Part shown: positions 26,228-34,045 of the stretch, piece after piece
How the letters are laid out: each line of letters opens with the position of its first letter
Numbering within the stretch: the first letter of the stretch is position 1
Source of the DNA: Myxococcales bacterium
GTDB taxonomy: Bacteria; Myxococcota; Polyangia; Nannocystales; Nannocystaceae
Assembly: GCA_016793465.1 (NCBI GenBank)
Contig: JAEUJW010000039.1
Coordinates: forward strand, 62,001-126,000
DNA length: 64,000 bases
Reading direction: 5' to 3'
Translations under genes and position numbers: made by a program
Notes under the pieces: model-generated
Databases searched by the model: none
What the model saw: only the letters and a program-made list of their open reading frames with translations
Told to the model about the DNA's origin: nothing

Positions 26228-27070
26228 TCACGGCGCGTGGCGGTGGTGCTCGTGGTGCGCGTGGGGGCGGCGGCGGCGGCGGAGCTCGAAGCGGTAGCCG
26301 ACCTGCAGCACGCCGCGCGCGAGGAACGGCGCGCCGGCCAGCGGGGCCTGCAGCTCGGCGCTGATCTCGAGGCCGCGGACCGCCACCACGAGGCCGCTGC
26401 CGGCGAGGATGCGGGTCACGCCCTCCGCGTTCACGGTGCCGACGGGCATCGCGCCGAACATGCCGAGCTTCAGCCACACCTTGTCGTGCACGCGGACGAA
26501 CGAGTTCAGCGAGGCGTCGACCTCGGACAGGTTCATCGGGTTGACGATCGGCCGCGGGCCGTGGTCGTGGTGGCCGGCGCCGGCGCTGGCGAGCGCGCGG
26601 GCGAAGCCGACGGTGCCGACCAGCTGCACGCGCTCCTGCTCGTGCCCGAACCAGAACTCGGGCATCAGCATGACGTGGCCCATGCCGAGGTCGGCGCCGG
26701 CCTTGCCGGTCGGCAGGGTCGCCGACAGGCCGAGGCCGCCCGACCAGGTGCCGCGCGAGAGCGCCGGGATCGGCACGCGCACCGCGAGCGCGAGGTCGCC
26801 GAGGCCGTAGCCGGTGCGGCCGTTGCGGGTCAGGCGGTAGGCCGGCAGCAGCGCCATGACGGCGACGCGCGGGTGGTTGAAGCCGAGCGTGGGGGCGAGG
26901 CCCTGGTAGTCGCCCTCGTAGCTGCTGTTGCGGTAGCCGGCCGCGTCGAGGCGCACGCCGGTCAGCAGGCCGGGGTTGCGCCACACGCTGCCCGCGAGCG
27001 GGTGACACTGCTGGGAGGCGGCGGCCGGGCGGGCCGCCAGCAGGAGCAGGCCGATCAGGGCGCGCCGCAT
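26228..27070 (-). CDS. Putative outer-membrane barrel protein, His-rich tail
   Basis: A 280-residue protein with a Sec signal (LIGLLLLAARPAAA before SQQCHPL). The mature part is alternating strands with aromatic girdles typical of outer-membrane channels of the transporter/meta-pathway-phenol type: GLGDLALAVRVPIP, GLGLSATLPTGKAGADLG, KVWLKLGMFGAMPVG and a terminal strand GVLQVGYRFEL. The C-terminus is extended by RRRRRPHAHHEHHRHAP, a metal-binding-like His tail. Another His group (GAGHHDHGP) sits in a loop. Its start overlaps the cytochrome gene by 16 nt. Likely an envelope component of metal handling. Confidence 0.72.
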   Translation of the reverse strand: MRRALIGLLLLAARPAAASQQCHPLAGSVWRNPGLLTGVRLDAAGYRNSSYEGDYQGLAPTLGFNHPRVAVMALLPAYRLTRNGRTGYGLGDLALAVRVPIPALSRGTWSGGLGLSATLPTGKAGADLGMGHVMLMPEFWFGHEQERVQLVGTVGFARALASAGAGHHDHGPRPIVNPMNLSEVDASLNSFVRVHDKVWLKLGMFGAMPVGTVNAEGVTRILAGSGLVVAVRGLEISAELQAPLAGAPFLARGVLQVGYRFELRRRRRPHAHHEHHRHAP

Positions 27071-27438
27071 GCGATCCACTCGCCGAGCTTGCGGCGCTCG
27101 TCCTCGGTCGGCGTCGGGCCGCCGATCGGCATCGACGTGTTGACCGCGTCGGGTCCGGCGGCGGCGGCCTCGTCGGTGTGCTCGAGCTCCGCGCGCACCG
27201 CCTGGACGGTGTCGAAGTTGTGGTCGTTCGGCGCGCCCTGGCGCTGCGCGCCGCTCAGCTCGCTGCTGTGGCAGCGCGTGCAGTAGTCGGCGAAGAACTT
27301 GTGCCCGAACGTGTCCCAGGTCAGCGTCGAGTCGTCGGGGCACACGGCGCCCGACGGAGCGCCCTCGGCCTCGCCGTCGCACGCGAGCGGCAGCGCGAGC
27401 CAGAGGGCGAGGAGCCGACGCGGGGCGGGCCGTTGCAT
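27055..27438 (-). CDS. Single-heme c-type cytochrome lipoprotein
   Basis: A 127-residue lipoprotein (LALPLAC, Cys20) with one heme site CTRCH at 53-57 (in FADYCTRCHSSEL) and a distal candidate Met in NTSMPIGG, the arrangement of small periplasmic cytochromes that carry electrons to membrane enzymes. The final WIACGAP overlaps the barrel gene start by 16 nt. It could supply or remove electrons for the di-heme MbnH-like enzyme encoded downstream, which is an inference from position. Confidence 0.85.
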   Translation of the reverse strand: MQRPAPRRLLALWLALPLACDGEAEGAPSGAVCPDDSTLTWDTFGHKFFADYCTRCHSSELSGAQRQGAPNDHNFDTVQAVRAELEHTDEAAAAGPDAVNTSMPIGGPTPTEDERRKLGEWIACGAP

Positions 27439-27554
27439 GCCTCGACCATGCCCGAGTCGCGCGGCGAGCAGCGCGGCGCGGCGCGCCTGCGTCAGCCGGT
27501 CGCATGCGCAACGACCGGAGCGCCCGCGGCGCGGCGCAGGGGCCCGCGGGCGGG

Positions 27555-28640
27555 TCAGAAGGCGGCCTGGACCTGGACCTGGACCTGGCCCTCCCACGCG
27601 TGGTGCGCCGGCAGGTAGGCCGGCCCGCCGCTGAGCTGCAGCTTCAGGTCGTGGCCGCCGAGCAGCGTCGTGACGTCGAGGTCGAGGTCGGTGCGCGTGC
27701 GCGAGGGGTCGTCGAGGCCGACGATCTGCGAGGCGCGCAGGCCGAAGGCGGTGCGCGCGGGCCGGACGAAGTAGTTGGCGCGGGCGTAGCCGGCGGCCAC
27801 GCGCTCGCGCAGGCTGCCGTCGTCGCGGTCGCGGAGCGCGACCTCCACGGCCGCGTCGAGGCCGCGGGCCCGCACGGCGAGCTCGACGCCGCCGAGCAGC
27901 TCGCGCGGGCGCCGGCCGCCGACGAGCGGGCGGAACGCGGCGTAGCCCGAGGCGCCGAGCGAGACGGCGAGCGGGCTGCGCTGCAGGTCGACCTCCCCCT
28001 CGATCGTGCGGCCGGTGGTGTTCCAGACCACGCGGCCGGCGGCGACCGGGAGCGGGCCGGGCTCGGGCGCCGGCTGGCCCGCGCCGCCGAACACGCCGAG
28101 CCAGTACTCGACGGCGTCGTCGGCGAGGCCGCCGCTGAGCATCACGCCGGGGTGGCGCCCGGGGCTGAGCAGCTGGGCGCTCGCCGAGCGCTCGACCGAG
28201 CCGAGCAGGCGCGCCGACTCGACCCACTCGCGCAGCACGGGGATCTTGAAGTAGCCGCCGCGCACGCGGACGCCCGGGCGGGCCCACCACTCGACGTAGG
28301 CGTCGAAGAGCTCGACCGCGGTCGCGTAGGGCGCCGTGCCGAGCATCAGGCGGTAGCGAATGTCGCGGGAGAACAGCCGGCCGAACACGTAGAGGCGCGT
28401 GCGCGGGACGCCGAAGCGCGACGACAGGAGGGCGCGCGCCGTGAACTCGGCCGCGTAGCGGGCCTGCAGGAAGCCGCCCACGGCGACCGAGAAGCGGCCG
28501 TCCTTGGAGGCGACCTCGAGGCGCGGGTGGGTCTGCCGCTCCTTCATCGCCGGCGGCTCGGCGCGCGCGCTGCCGCCGGGCAGCAGGGTCAGGGCCGCGG
28601 CGAACAGGGGGACCAGCAGGCGTAGTTGCGGGTGGGGCAC
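27555..28640 (-). CDS. Porin (phosphate-selective porin O/P-like)
   Basis: A 361-residue protein with a Sec signal ending SARAEPP. The mature part has the porin pattern: SVAVGGFLQARYAAEF, RLYVFGRLFSRDIRYRLMLG, ELFDAYVEWWARPGVRVRGGYFKIPVLREW, then further strands to the C-terminal Phe (QVQVQAAF), the usual insertion signal for outer-membrane barrels. The end is encoded by a CTGGAC hexamer repeat (27567-27590). The start is GTG 28640 with CAGGAG upstream. An ATGTCGCGACAT palindrome lies 80 nt upstream. Confidence 0.82.
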   Translation of the reverse strand: MPHPQLRLLVPLFAAALTLLPGGSARAEPPAMKERQTHPRLEVASKDGRFSVAVGGFLQARYAAEFTARALLSSRFGVPRTRLYVFGRLFSRDIRYRLMLGTAPYATAVELFDAYVEWWARPGVRVRGGYFKIPVLREWVESARLLGSVERSASAQLLSPGRHPGVMLSGGLADDAVEYWLGVFGGAGQPAPEPGPLPVAAGRVVWNTTGRTIEGEVDLQRSPLAVSLGASGYAAFRPLVGGRRPRELLGGVELAVRARGLDAAVEVALRDRDDGSLRERVAAGYARANYFVRPARTAFGLRASQIVGLDDPSRTRTDLDLDVTTLLGGHDLKLQLSGGPAYLPAHHAWEGQVQVQVQAAF

Positions 28641-28719
28641 GGCGGACTCCTGCCGCGGCCGGTTGCAGCATCGAGACCGGGGGCCCGGCCCCGACATCAC
28701 ACGGGAATTCGTCGCGCCG

Positions 28720-28731
28720 ATGTCGCGACAT
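28720..28731. promoter_or_regulatory. Operator-like palindrome ATGTCGCGACAT
   Basis: A perfect 12-bp palindrome 80 nt upstream of the porin start, in the gap after the persulfide dioxygenase gene. The same 12-mer occurs at 30310-30321 upstream of the YHS gene. Shared position before both leftward transcripts suggests a common regulator. Confidence 0.5.
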
Positions 28732-28823
28732 GGTGGGTGCACGGCGCGCGACAGGCGGCGGCGGCGTGCCGGCGCGCACGGGCCGGGGCGGCGGCGCGGT
28801 CGAGGTCCACGCCGCCGCCCGCG

Positions 28824-29573
28824 TCAGCCCTGCGGGCTCGCGGTCATCTGCCGGCAGTAGGCCTGCATCTTGTCCGGCAGGTCGGTCGGGCACACGCCGC
28901 ACTGGCGGTTGCCGGGCACGGCGTAGTCGATGAACTTCGGGTAGGCGAGGTCGAGGCCGTTCATGATGGCCACGAACTGCTCGAGCGTCTTGCCCGCGCC
29001 GAGCCGCGGGTTGCGCTGCTTCTCCTGGGCGATCGTCGAGACCCGGCGGTGCTGGTAGTCGTGCGCCGGGTAGACCAGGCTGTCGTCGGGCAGCGTGAAC
29101 AGCTTGTCGGTGACGCTGCGGTACAGCGTCGGCGCGTCGCCGTTCTGGAAGTCGGTGCGGCCGCAGCCGTCGATCAGCAGGGCGTCGCCGGTGAACACGC
29201 GGTCGGCCAGCGCGTAGGCGAAGTGGCCGTCGGTGTGACCCGGGGTGTGCAGCGGGCGCAGCTCGAGGCCGCCGACGCGCAGCGGCGTGCCCTCGACCAC
29301 GCCGACGTCGGCGCACGGCAGGCGGTCGATCGCCGGGGCGGCGATCTTGCTGCCGACGCGCTGCTTCAGGTGCAGCGCCGCGGTGATGTGGTCGGCGTGG
29401 ATGTGCGTGTCGAGGGTGTACGCGAGCGTCAGGCCGAGCCCGGACAGCGCCTCGAGGTCGCGGTCGATGGCGTTGACGACCGGGTCGACGAGCACGGCCT
29501 GGCCGGTCTGCTCGCACCCGAGCAGGTAGGTGTACGTGCTCGACAGCGGCTCGAACAGCTGGCGGAAGATCAT
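28824..29573 (-). CDS. ETHE1-type persulfide dioxygenase (MBL fold)
   Basis: A 249-residue enzyme. Metal site THIHADH gives His57, His59, Asp61 and His62; further ligands are in HTPGHTDGH and FTGDALLIDGCGRTDFQNGD, and YPAHDYQHR follows. This is the ETHE1/persulfide dioxygenase pattern, which uses one Fe(II) to oxidise glutathione persulfide to sulfite. No signal peptide, so cytoplasmic. The C-terminal extension with CGVC and YCR is usual for bacterial members. One nt separates it from the DUF302 gene. With YHS and YeeE-type genes around, it belongs to a sulfide/polysulfide detoxification locus. Confidence 0.93.
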   Translation of the reverse strand: MIFRQLFEPLSSTYTYLLGCEQTGQAVLVDPVVNAIDRDLEALSGLGLTLAYTLDTHIHADHITAALHLKQRVGSKIAAPAIDRLPCADVGVVEGTPLRVGGLELRPLHTPGHTDGHFAYALADRVFTGDALLIDGCGRTDFQNGDAPTLYRSVTDKLFTLPDDSLVYPAHDYQHRRVSTIAQEKQRNPRLGAGKTLEQFVAIMNGLDLAYPKFIDYAVPGNRQCGVCPTDLPDKMQAYCRQMTASPQG

Positions 29574-29574
29574 G

Positions 29575-29973
29575 TCAGCCCCCCTCGCCCGCGAGCGCGT
29601 CGCGGACGCGGCGCAGCCGCGCGTCGGCGTCGTCGGCGACCTCGCGCACCTGCGGGTTGTCGGTCAGCGCGACCATGGTCCGCGGATCGATGAAGGCGAC
29701 CGTGACCCGCCCGGGCGCGTCCTCGCGGACCACCACGTTGCAGGGCAGGAGCAGGCCGATGTCGGGCTCGGCGGTCAGGGCCTTGTGCGCGAGCGGCGGG
29801 TTGCAGGCGCCGAGGATGCGGTACGGCCGCATCTCGGCCCCGAGCTTGGCCTTCATGGTCGCCTGGACGTCGATGTCGCTGAGGACGCCGAAGCCCTCGC
29901 GCTTGAGGGCGTCGACGACGCTGCGCACCGCGTCGTCGAACGTCGCGGTCAATGTGGCGTGAGATCCGTACAT
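29575..29973 (-). CDS. DUF302 protein
   Basis: A 132-residue protein matching DUF302: [70 protein letters not shown], then VAFIDP. The two Cys (GACNPP, LPCNV) are conserved in many members and are suited to thiol or metal chemistry. Start ATG preceded by AGGAGG in the leader. It sits between the YHS gene (62-nt gap) and the persulfide dioxygenase (1-nt gap); DUF302 genes often occur in sulfur or metal-stress loci. Confidence 0.88.
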   Translation of the reverse strand: MYGSHATLTATFDDAVRSVVDALKREGFGVLSDIDVQATMKAKLGAEMRPYRILGACNPPLAHKALTAEPDIGLLLPCNVVVREDAPGRVTVAFIDPRTMVALTDNPQVREVADDADARLRRVRDALAGEGG

Positions 29974-30035
29974 GTTGCTGTCCTCCTGGTCGTTCGCGGG
30001 TTGTAACACTGAAACGTGGGCGGCCGCGCGGGCCG

Positions 30036-30212
30036 TCACGGCGCGGGGGCGTCGAGGTACTGCTCCGGCGACGCGGCCACCGCGTCGCGGGCCTGCTCGC
30101 TGCAGAACACGTAGCTGCGGCCCCGGTGATCGAGGCGCCAGACGGCGCTCGCCAGCAGCGCGCGGTCGAGGTCGACGCGGAGCTGATGCATCATGGAATC
30201 GAGGGTCGACAT
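30036..30212 (-). CDS. Small YHS-domain protein
   Basis: A 58-residue protein dominated by a YHS-like motif: [29 protein letters not shown], a small metal-binding module often fused to or next to heavy-metal ATPases and sulfur enzymes. The start is uncertain: ATG 30212 (MSTLDSMM) is used, with ATG 30224 four codons upstream also possible. First gene of the YHS-DUF302-persulfide dioxygenase group. Palindromes at 30291-30321 lie about 80 nt upstream. Confidence 0.7.
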   Translation of the reverse strand: MSTLDSMMHQLRVDLDRALLASAVWRLDHRGRSYVFCSEQARDAVAASPEQYLDAPAP

Positions 30213-30224
30213 GCCGCGGTGCAT

Positions 30225-30672
30225 TGCACTCGACGTGCCAGGGACCCGCGGCGTGGTGTCGGCGCGCCGTCGCCGGCGCGGCGCGGCCCGATGTCGCGAG
30301 CTGCGCGACATGTCGCGACATCGACCGCCGATCGCCGCGCCCGGGGCACAGGGCTCGCTGCGCCCGCGCGACGCGGCCCCGGCCGACCGATCCGGGGTGC
30401 ACGAACCCCAGGCCCGTGTCACCCGCCGAAGATCCACGCGTTCGCGTGGCCGCCGACCTCGCGGCAAACACAGCGCGGGCCGCGGTCGGGCGGGCGCTCT
30501 CGGAGCTGGTAAGAGTCCACGGCGTCCGCGTCGAGGTCCGCGCGGAGGGCACGAAGAAGCACGGGCTCGCCCCGGCGAACCTGCACCCGTGCGTGCACCC
30601 GACGGCCAGCGCCTCGTTTGCCGTCACCGGCTGGCAAGGCCGGACACGCCCCGCTCTCGCCCGAGTCGTCGC
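30225..30672. other. Divergent intergenic region with palindromes
   Basis: About 450 nt between the YHS gene (leftward) and the small membrane-protein gene (rightward). It holds the operator-like sites at 30291-30321. The part from 30440 to 30672 is open in one plus-strand frame without a credible start; I see no recognisable protein there and do not call it. Confidence 0.5.
30291..30321. promoter_or_regulatory. Tandem operator-like sites ATGTCGCGAG / ATGTCGCGACAT
   Basis: A perfect ATGTCGCGACAT (30310-30321) next to ATGTCGCGAG (30291-30300) and CGCGACAT (30304-30311), making two overlapping dyads centred about 15 nt apart. The same perfect 12-mer is found at 28720-28731. Probably binding sites for a dimeric regulator of the sulfur and porin genes. 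Confidence 0.5.
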
Positions 30673-30924
30673 ATGCACACGATCCGTCGCTCGCTCCCCC
30701 AGATCGCCCTCGTCGCCAGCGTCGCCTGGCTGGCGTGCGCGCGGGCGGCGGCCGCGTGCCCCGATTGCGTGCCGATCCGCGAGGCGCGCGCGGCGATCGC
30801 GGCCGACCCCAACTTCTGGTCCTACGTGCTGTTCACCGGCCTGCCGTTCCTCATCGTCACGCCCGTGGCGGTGCTGGTCCACCGGCTCGGTCCTCCACCG
30901 CCGAGAAAGACCCCGACCCCATGA
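30673..30924 (+). CDS. Small membrane protein preceding DUF2243 gene
   Basis: An 83-residue protein: signal peptide ([20 protein letters not shown]), a short [14 protein letters not shown] segment with a CxxC pair, and one membrane span ([26 protein letters not shown]). Its last codons overlap the DUF2243 start as ATGA, so it is cotranslated with it. Possibly a subunit of the same membrane complex. No family recognised. Confidence 0.7.
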   Translation: MHTIRRSLPQIALVASVAWLACARAAAACPDCVPIREARAAIAADPNFWSYVLFTGLPFLIVTPVAVLVHRLGPPPPRKTPTP

Positions 30925-31394
30925 ACGAGCGCCCACGACACGACGGCCCCCTGCTTGCTTCCGGCATCTTCATGGGCGTGGGCCTCGGCGGGTTCGTCGA
31001 TGGCATCCTGCTGCACCAGCTGCTGCAGTGGCACAACATGATCTCCTCGTGGGTCCCGCCGACCGACCTGGTGGCGATGAAGATCAACATGGTGTGGGAC
31101 GGCCTGTTCCACACGCTGACGTGGATCATGACGGTCACCGGCCTCGCCCTGCTGTGGCGCGCCGGTCGCCGCCCCGACGTGCCGTGGGCGGGCCGGGCGT
31201 TCGTCGGCGCGCTGCTCGGCGGCTGGGGCCTGTTCAACTTCGTCGAGGGCGTCGTCGATCACCAGATCCTCGGCGTGCACCACGTGCACCCCGGGGCCCA
31301 CGAGCTCGCGTGGGACCTCGGCTTCATCGCCTCCGGCGCGGTGCTCATGGCGCTCGCCGTACTGCTCGTGCGGGCCGCTCGCCGCTCGTACTGA
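30921..31394 (+). CDS. DUF2243 membrane protein
   Basis: A 157-residue protein with four membrane segments. The family signature is clear: [70 protein letters not shown], with many conserved His that may bind metal. Role unknown; it is often found in metal and redox loci. Translationally coupled to the small membrane protein before it. Convergent with the YeeE pair 15 nt away. Confidence 0.9.
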   Translation: MNERPRHDGPLLASGIFMGVGLGGFVDGILLHQLLQWHNMISSWVPPTDLVAMKINMVWDGLFHTLTWIMTVTGLALLWRAGRRPDVPWAGRAFVGALLGGWGLFNFVEGVVDHQILGVHHVHPGAHELAWDLGFIASGAVLMALAVLLVRAARRSY

Positions 31395-31409
31395 CCGCGG
31401 CGCCCGGCC

Positions 31410-31946
31410 TCACGCCCGCGCGCGGGCGGCGACGAGCGCGACGGCGCCGGCGACGACGAGACCGCCGACCCACCACCACGGCGACGTCCCGGTCAGCCCG
31501 GGCAGCGTGAGCTCGCCGTGGTCGCCGAGGCTCACGGCCAGGCGGTCGAGCGCGGGCCGGGCGGCGACGAACGTCAGCGCCCCGCACAGCATGCCGAGGA
31601 TCCCCGTCCACGCGTCGCGCCGGCCCTCGGCCGCGGCGGCGAGGCTGGTGCCGGGGCAGTAGCCGAGCAGCGCCATGCCGGAGCCGAACACCAGCGAGCC
31701 GAGCAGCACGCCGGCGACCCGCATCGGCTTGACCGCGAGCTCGGCCTCGCCGAGGGCGACGAGCGCGTGCACGCCGACCGCGCCGACGATGACCGCGGTG
31801 CCCATGACCCTGGCGACGGTCCAGTCGCGGAACAGCAGCTGGCCGAGGATGACGCGGTACTTGGCGACCTGGCCCTTCTGCAGCAGCCAGCCGAACACGA
31901 GGCCGGTGACCAGGCCGAGCAGCAGCGTGGCGGGCGGGTCAAACAC
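31410..31946 (-). CDS. YeeE/YedE-type membrane protein, second half
   Basis: A 178-residue membrane protein of the YeeE/YedE (TsuA/PmpB-like) family. Motifs: GLVTGLVFGWLLQKGQVAKYRVILGQLLFRDW and GSGMALLGYCPGTSLAAAAEG, where the Cys is the conserved sulfur-relay residue. These proteins import thiosulfate or other sulfur species. The GTG start overlaps the preceding half-gene by 8 nt (GTGTTTGA), so the two half-size products are made together and probably form one transporter. Confidence 0.88.
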   Translation of the reverse strand: MFDPPATLLLGLVTGLVFGWLLQKGQVAKYRVILGQLLFRDWTVARVMGTAVIVGAVGVHALVALGEAELAVKPMRVAGVLLGSLVFGSGMALLGYCPGTSLAAAAEGRRDAWTGILGMLCGALTFVAARPALDRLAVSLGDHGELTLPGLTGTSPWWWVGGLVVAGAVALVAARARA

Positions 31947-32457
31947 GACGACCTGCTTCGCCGCGGAACATCAGCCGCGCGACCAGCCCGCCGGACACGA
32001 ACAGCCCGACCAGGAACACCCAGCTCGAGACCGCGAGCTGCAGCGCGCCGGTGATGCCGTGGCCGCTGGTGCAGCCGCGGGCCAGGCGGGCCCCGAACAT
32101 CAGCAGGAAGCCGCCGACGAACGCGACGGCGAGCCGCGGCCCGGGGCGCTCGCCGAACCTCGCGGCCCACATCGCGGGCACCGACTCGCGCGCGTGATCG
32201 CCGGACAGGCGCGCGCTGATCCAGGCGCCGGCGAGCAGGCCGAGCAGCAGCGTCCACTCCCAGCCGATCTTCGGCGCGTCGCCGCCGTCGTCCGCCAGCC
32301 CGAGCGCGCGGAGGATCAGGGTCGCCGCCGCCTCGAACGCCCCGGTGACGCCGATGCCGTGGTCGACGGTGGCGAACGCGAACCAGCTCAGCAGGCCGAT
32401 GCCGGCACCGACCACGAACGGCGACCAGCGCACGCGCGTGAGCGGGTTGTCAGGCAC
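31939..32457 (-). CDS. YeeE/YedE-type membrane protein, first half
   Basis: A 172-residue membrane protein, partner of the next gene. WEWTLLLGLLAGAWISARLSGD, then AFVGGFLLMFGARLARGCTSGHGITGALQLAVSSWVFL: the GCTSGHGITG block is the family hallmark with the conserved Cys. GTG start with GGAGG 7 nt upstream. With persulfide dioxygenase, DUF302 and YHS genes close by, it likely moves thiosulfate or sulfide equivalents. Confidence 0.88.
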   Translation of the reverse strand: MPDNPLTRVRWSPFVVGAGIGLLSWFAFATVDHGIGVTGAFEAAATLILRALGLADDGGDAPKIGWEWTLLLGLLAGAWISARLSGDHARESVPAMWAARFGERPGPRLAVAFVGGFLLMFGARLARGCTSGHGITGALQLAVSSWVFLVGLFVSGGLVARLMFRGEAGRRV

Positions 32458-32593
32458 GGTCCGGCCTCCGCGCGCCGTGGCGGGGACCCGCGCCGATCGT
32501 CATGGGCTGCGGTCGCATGCTCCCGTTGCAGTAGCACCGCGTCGGCACGGCGCCTGCGCCAGTTGTGCGGCATCTGTGCGGCGCGATCGACGG

Positions 32594-34045
32594 TCAGGCC
32601 GCGCGCGGGCTGGCGAGCATCCTGAAGCCCTCCGCCGGCCGCAGCGTGGACAGGGCGGCGAGCGTCGGGGCCGGGCCGGCGGGGGCGAAGCGGAGGCGAC
32701 GCAGGAGGGTGGCGAGCACCACGGGGCCCTCGAGCAGCGCGAAGTGCAGGCCGATGCAGGTGCGGGGCCCGGCGCCGAAGGGCAGCCAGGCGGCGCGCGG
32801 GCGCCGGGACTCGGCTTCGGCGGTGAAGCGGGACGGGTCGAAGCGGGTCGGCTCGGGCCACAGCGTCGGATCGCGGTGGAGGGTGTACGGCGAGATGTAC
32901 ACGGTCGTGCCGCGCGGGAGGGCGTGCGGGCCGAGCTCGGCGTCGCGGATCGACTCGCGGGTGAAGGTGTAGATCGGCGGGTAGAGGCGCGTGGCCTCCT
33001 TGAAGACCCGGGTGACGAGCGCGAGGCGCGGCAGGTCGGCGGCGGTCGGCGGCGAGGCGAGCGCGAGCGCCTCGGCGGCGGCGGCCTGCTGCACCTCGGG
33101 GTGGAGGGCGAGCAGGTGCAGCGACCAGGTGAGGGCGATGGCGGTGGTCTCGTGGCCGGCGACGAACAGGGTGACGGCCTCGTCGCGGACCTGGCGGTCG
33201 GTCATCGCCTCGTCGCCGTCCCGCGCCTGTAATAGGCGGGCGAGCAGGTCGTCGCGCGGCGGGTCGGCCCGCTCGGCGCGGCGGTCGGCGATCACGCGGC
33301 CGATCGTGCGGTCGATGATCGCCAGCGACTCGCGGAACCGCCGCGTCTCGCGGCCGGGCAGGAGGGCGGGGCCGCGGAGGCGGCCCAGCAGGCCGGCGGC
33401 GGCGGGCCGCAGCAGCTCGGGGCCGCGCAGCGAGAGGCGGCGCAGCAGGCCGACGGCGAGCAGCTGGCCGATCACCAGCAGCGAGCCGGCCTGCTTGCCC
33501 GACCACTGCAGGGCGTCGTGCAGCGCGGCCCCGAGGTCGCCGTGCAGGCCGAAGGTGTCGATGCCGAACAGCGTGGAGCCGGCGACGGCCATGGCGACGC
33601 GGGTCATCGCCAGCGCGGGGTCGAAGGCGACGGGCCCGGCGGTCGCGCCCAGCTCGTCGGCGACGCGGGCGGCGGCGGCGTGCATCGCGGGGGCGTAGGC
33701 CGCGACCTGGGCCGGGGTGAACAGCGGGGCCATGAGGCGTCGCTGGCGGCGCCACAGCTCGCCCTCGCTGATGAACAGGCCGTCGCCGAGCAGCGGCTGC
33801 AGCAGCAGGCGGGTCGAGCGGGCGTGCTCGTAGGCGGCGGCGTGCTCGACGAGCACGGCGTGGAGCAGGGCGGGGTCGTGCACGCACACGATCTCGCGGC
33901 CGAACACGCGCAGGCGCGACACCCCGGCGGACGCCTCGGCGGCGGCGCGGGTGAGCAGGCCGAGGCGGTCGCGGCGCAGCTCGCCGACGTGGCCGCCGAC
34001 GCCGGACGCGCCCGAGACGAGGGGGATCGAGGCGAGCGCGGACAT
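32594..34045 (-). CDS. Cytochrome P450
   Basis: A 483-residue soluble P450. I-helix AGHETT (296-301), ExxR as EATR (350-353), PERF-like region EPTRFDPSRF, heme loop FGAGPRTCIG with Cys430 as thiolate ligand. The acid/Thr pair (HETT) supports a normal oxygen-activating monooxygenase, not a CYP74-type hydroperoxide rearranging enzyme. The ATG shares bases with the flavoenzyme stop (TGATG). Last gene of a kinase-lipoxygenase-flavoenzyme-P450 operon, so it may act on lipoxygenase products. Substrate unproven. Confidence 0.95.
   Translation of the reverse strand: MSALASIPLVSGASGVGGHVGELRRDRLGLLTRAAAEASAGVSRLRVFGREIVCVHDPALLHAVLVEHAAAYEHARSTRLLLQPLLGDGLFISEGELWRRQRRLMAPLFTPAQVAAYAPAMHAAAARVADELGATAGPVAFDPALAMTRVAMAVAGSTLFGIDTFGLHGDLGAALHDALQWSGKQAGSLLVIGQLLAVGLLRRLSLRGPELLRPAAAGLLGRLRGPALLPGRETRRFRESLAIIDRTIGRVIADRRAERADPPRDDLLARLLQARDGDEAMTDRQVRDEAVTLFVAGHETTAIALTWSLHLLALHPEVQQAAAAEALALASPPTAADLPRLALVTRVFKEATRLYPPIYTFTRESIRDAELGPHALPRGTTVYISPYTLHRDPTLWPEPTRFDPSRFTAEAESRRPRAAWLPFGAGPRTCIGLHFALLEGPVVLATLLRRLRFAPAGPAPTLAALSTLRPAEGFRMLASPRAA

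Noticed and set aside
27567..27590. CTGGAC/CCAGGT hexamer run at the end of the porin gene as a member of the palindrome family
   Set aside because: It only encodes alternating Val-Gln of the last barrel strand and lacks the GGACAG arm.
30445..30672. Plus-strand open stretch with a plausible-looking protein ([26 protein letters not shown])
   Set aside because: No ATG, no ribosome-binding site or -10 box, no family; it runs without a stop into the next gene in another frame.
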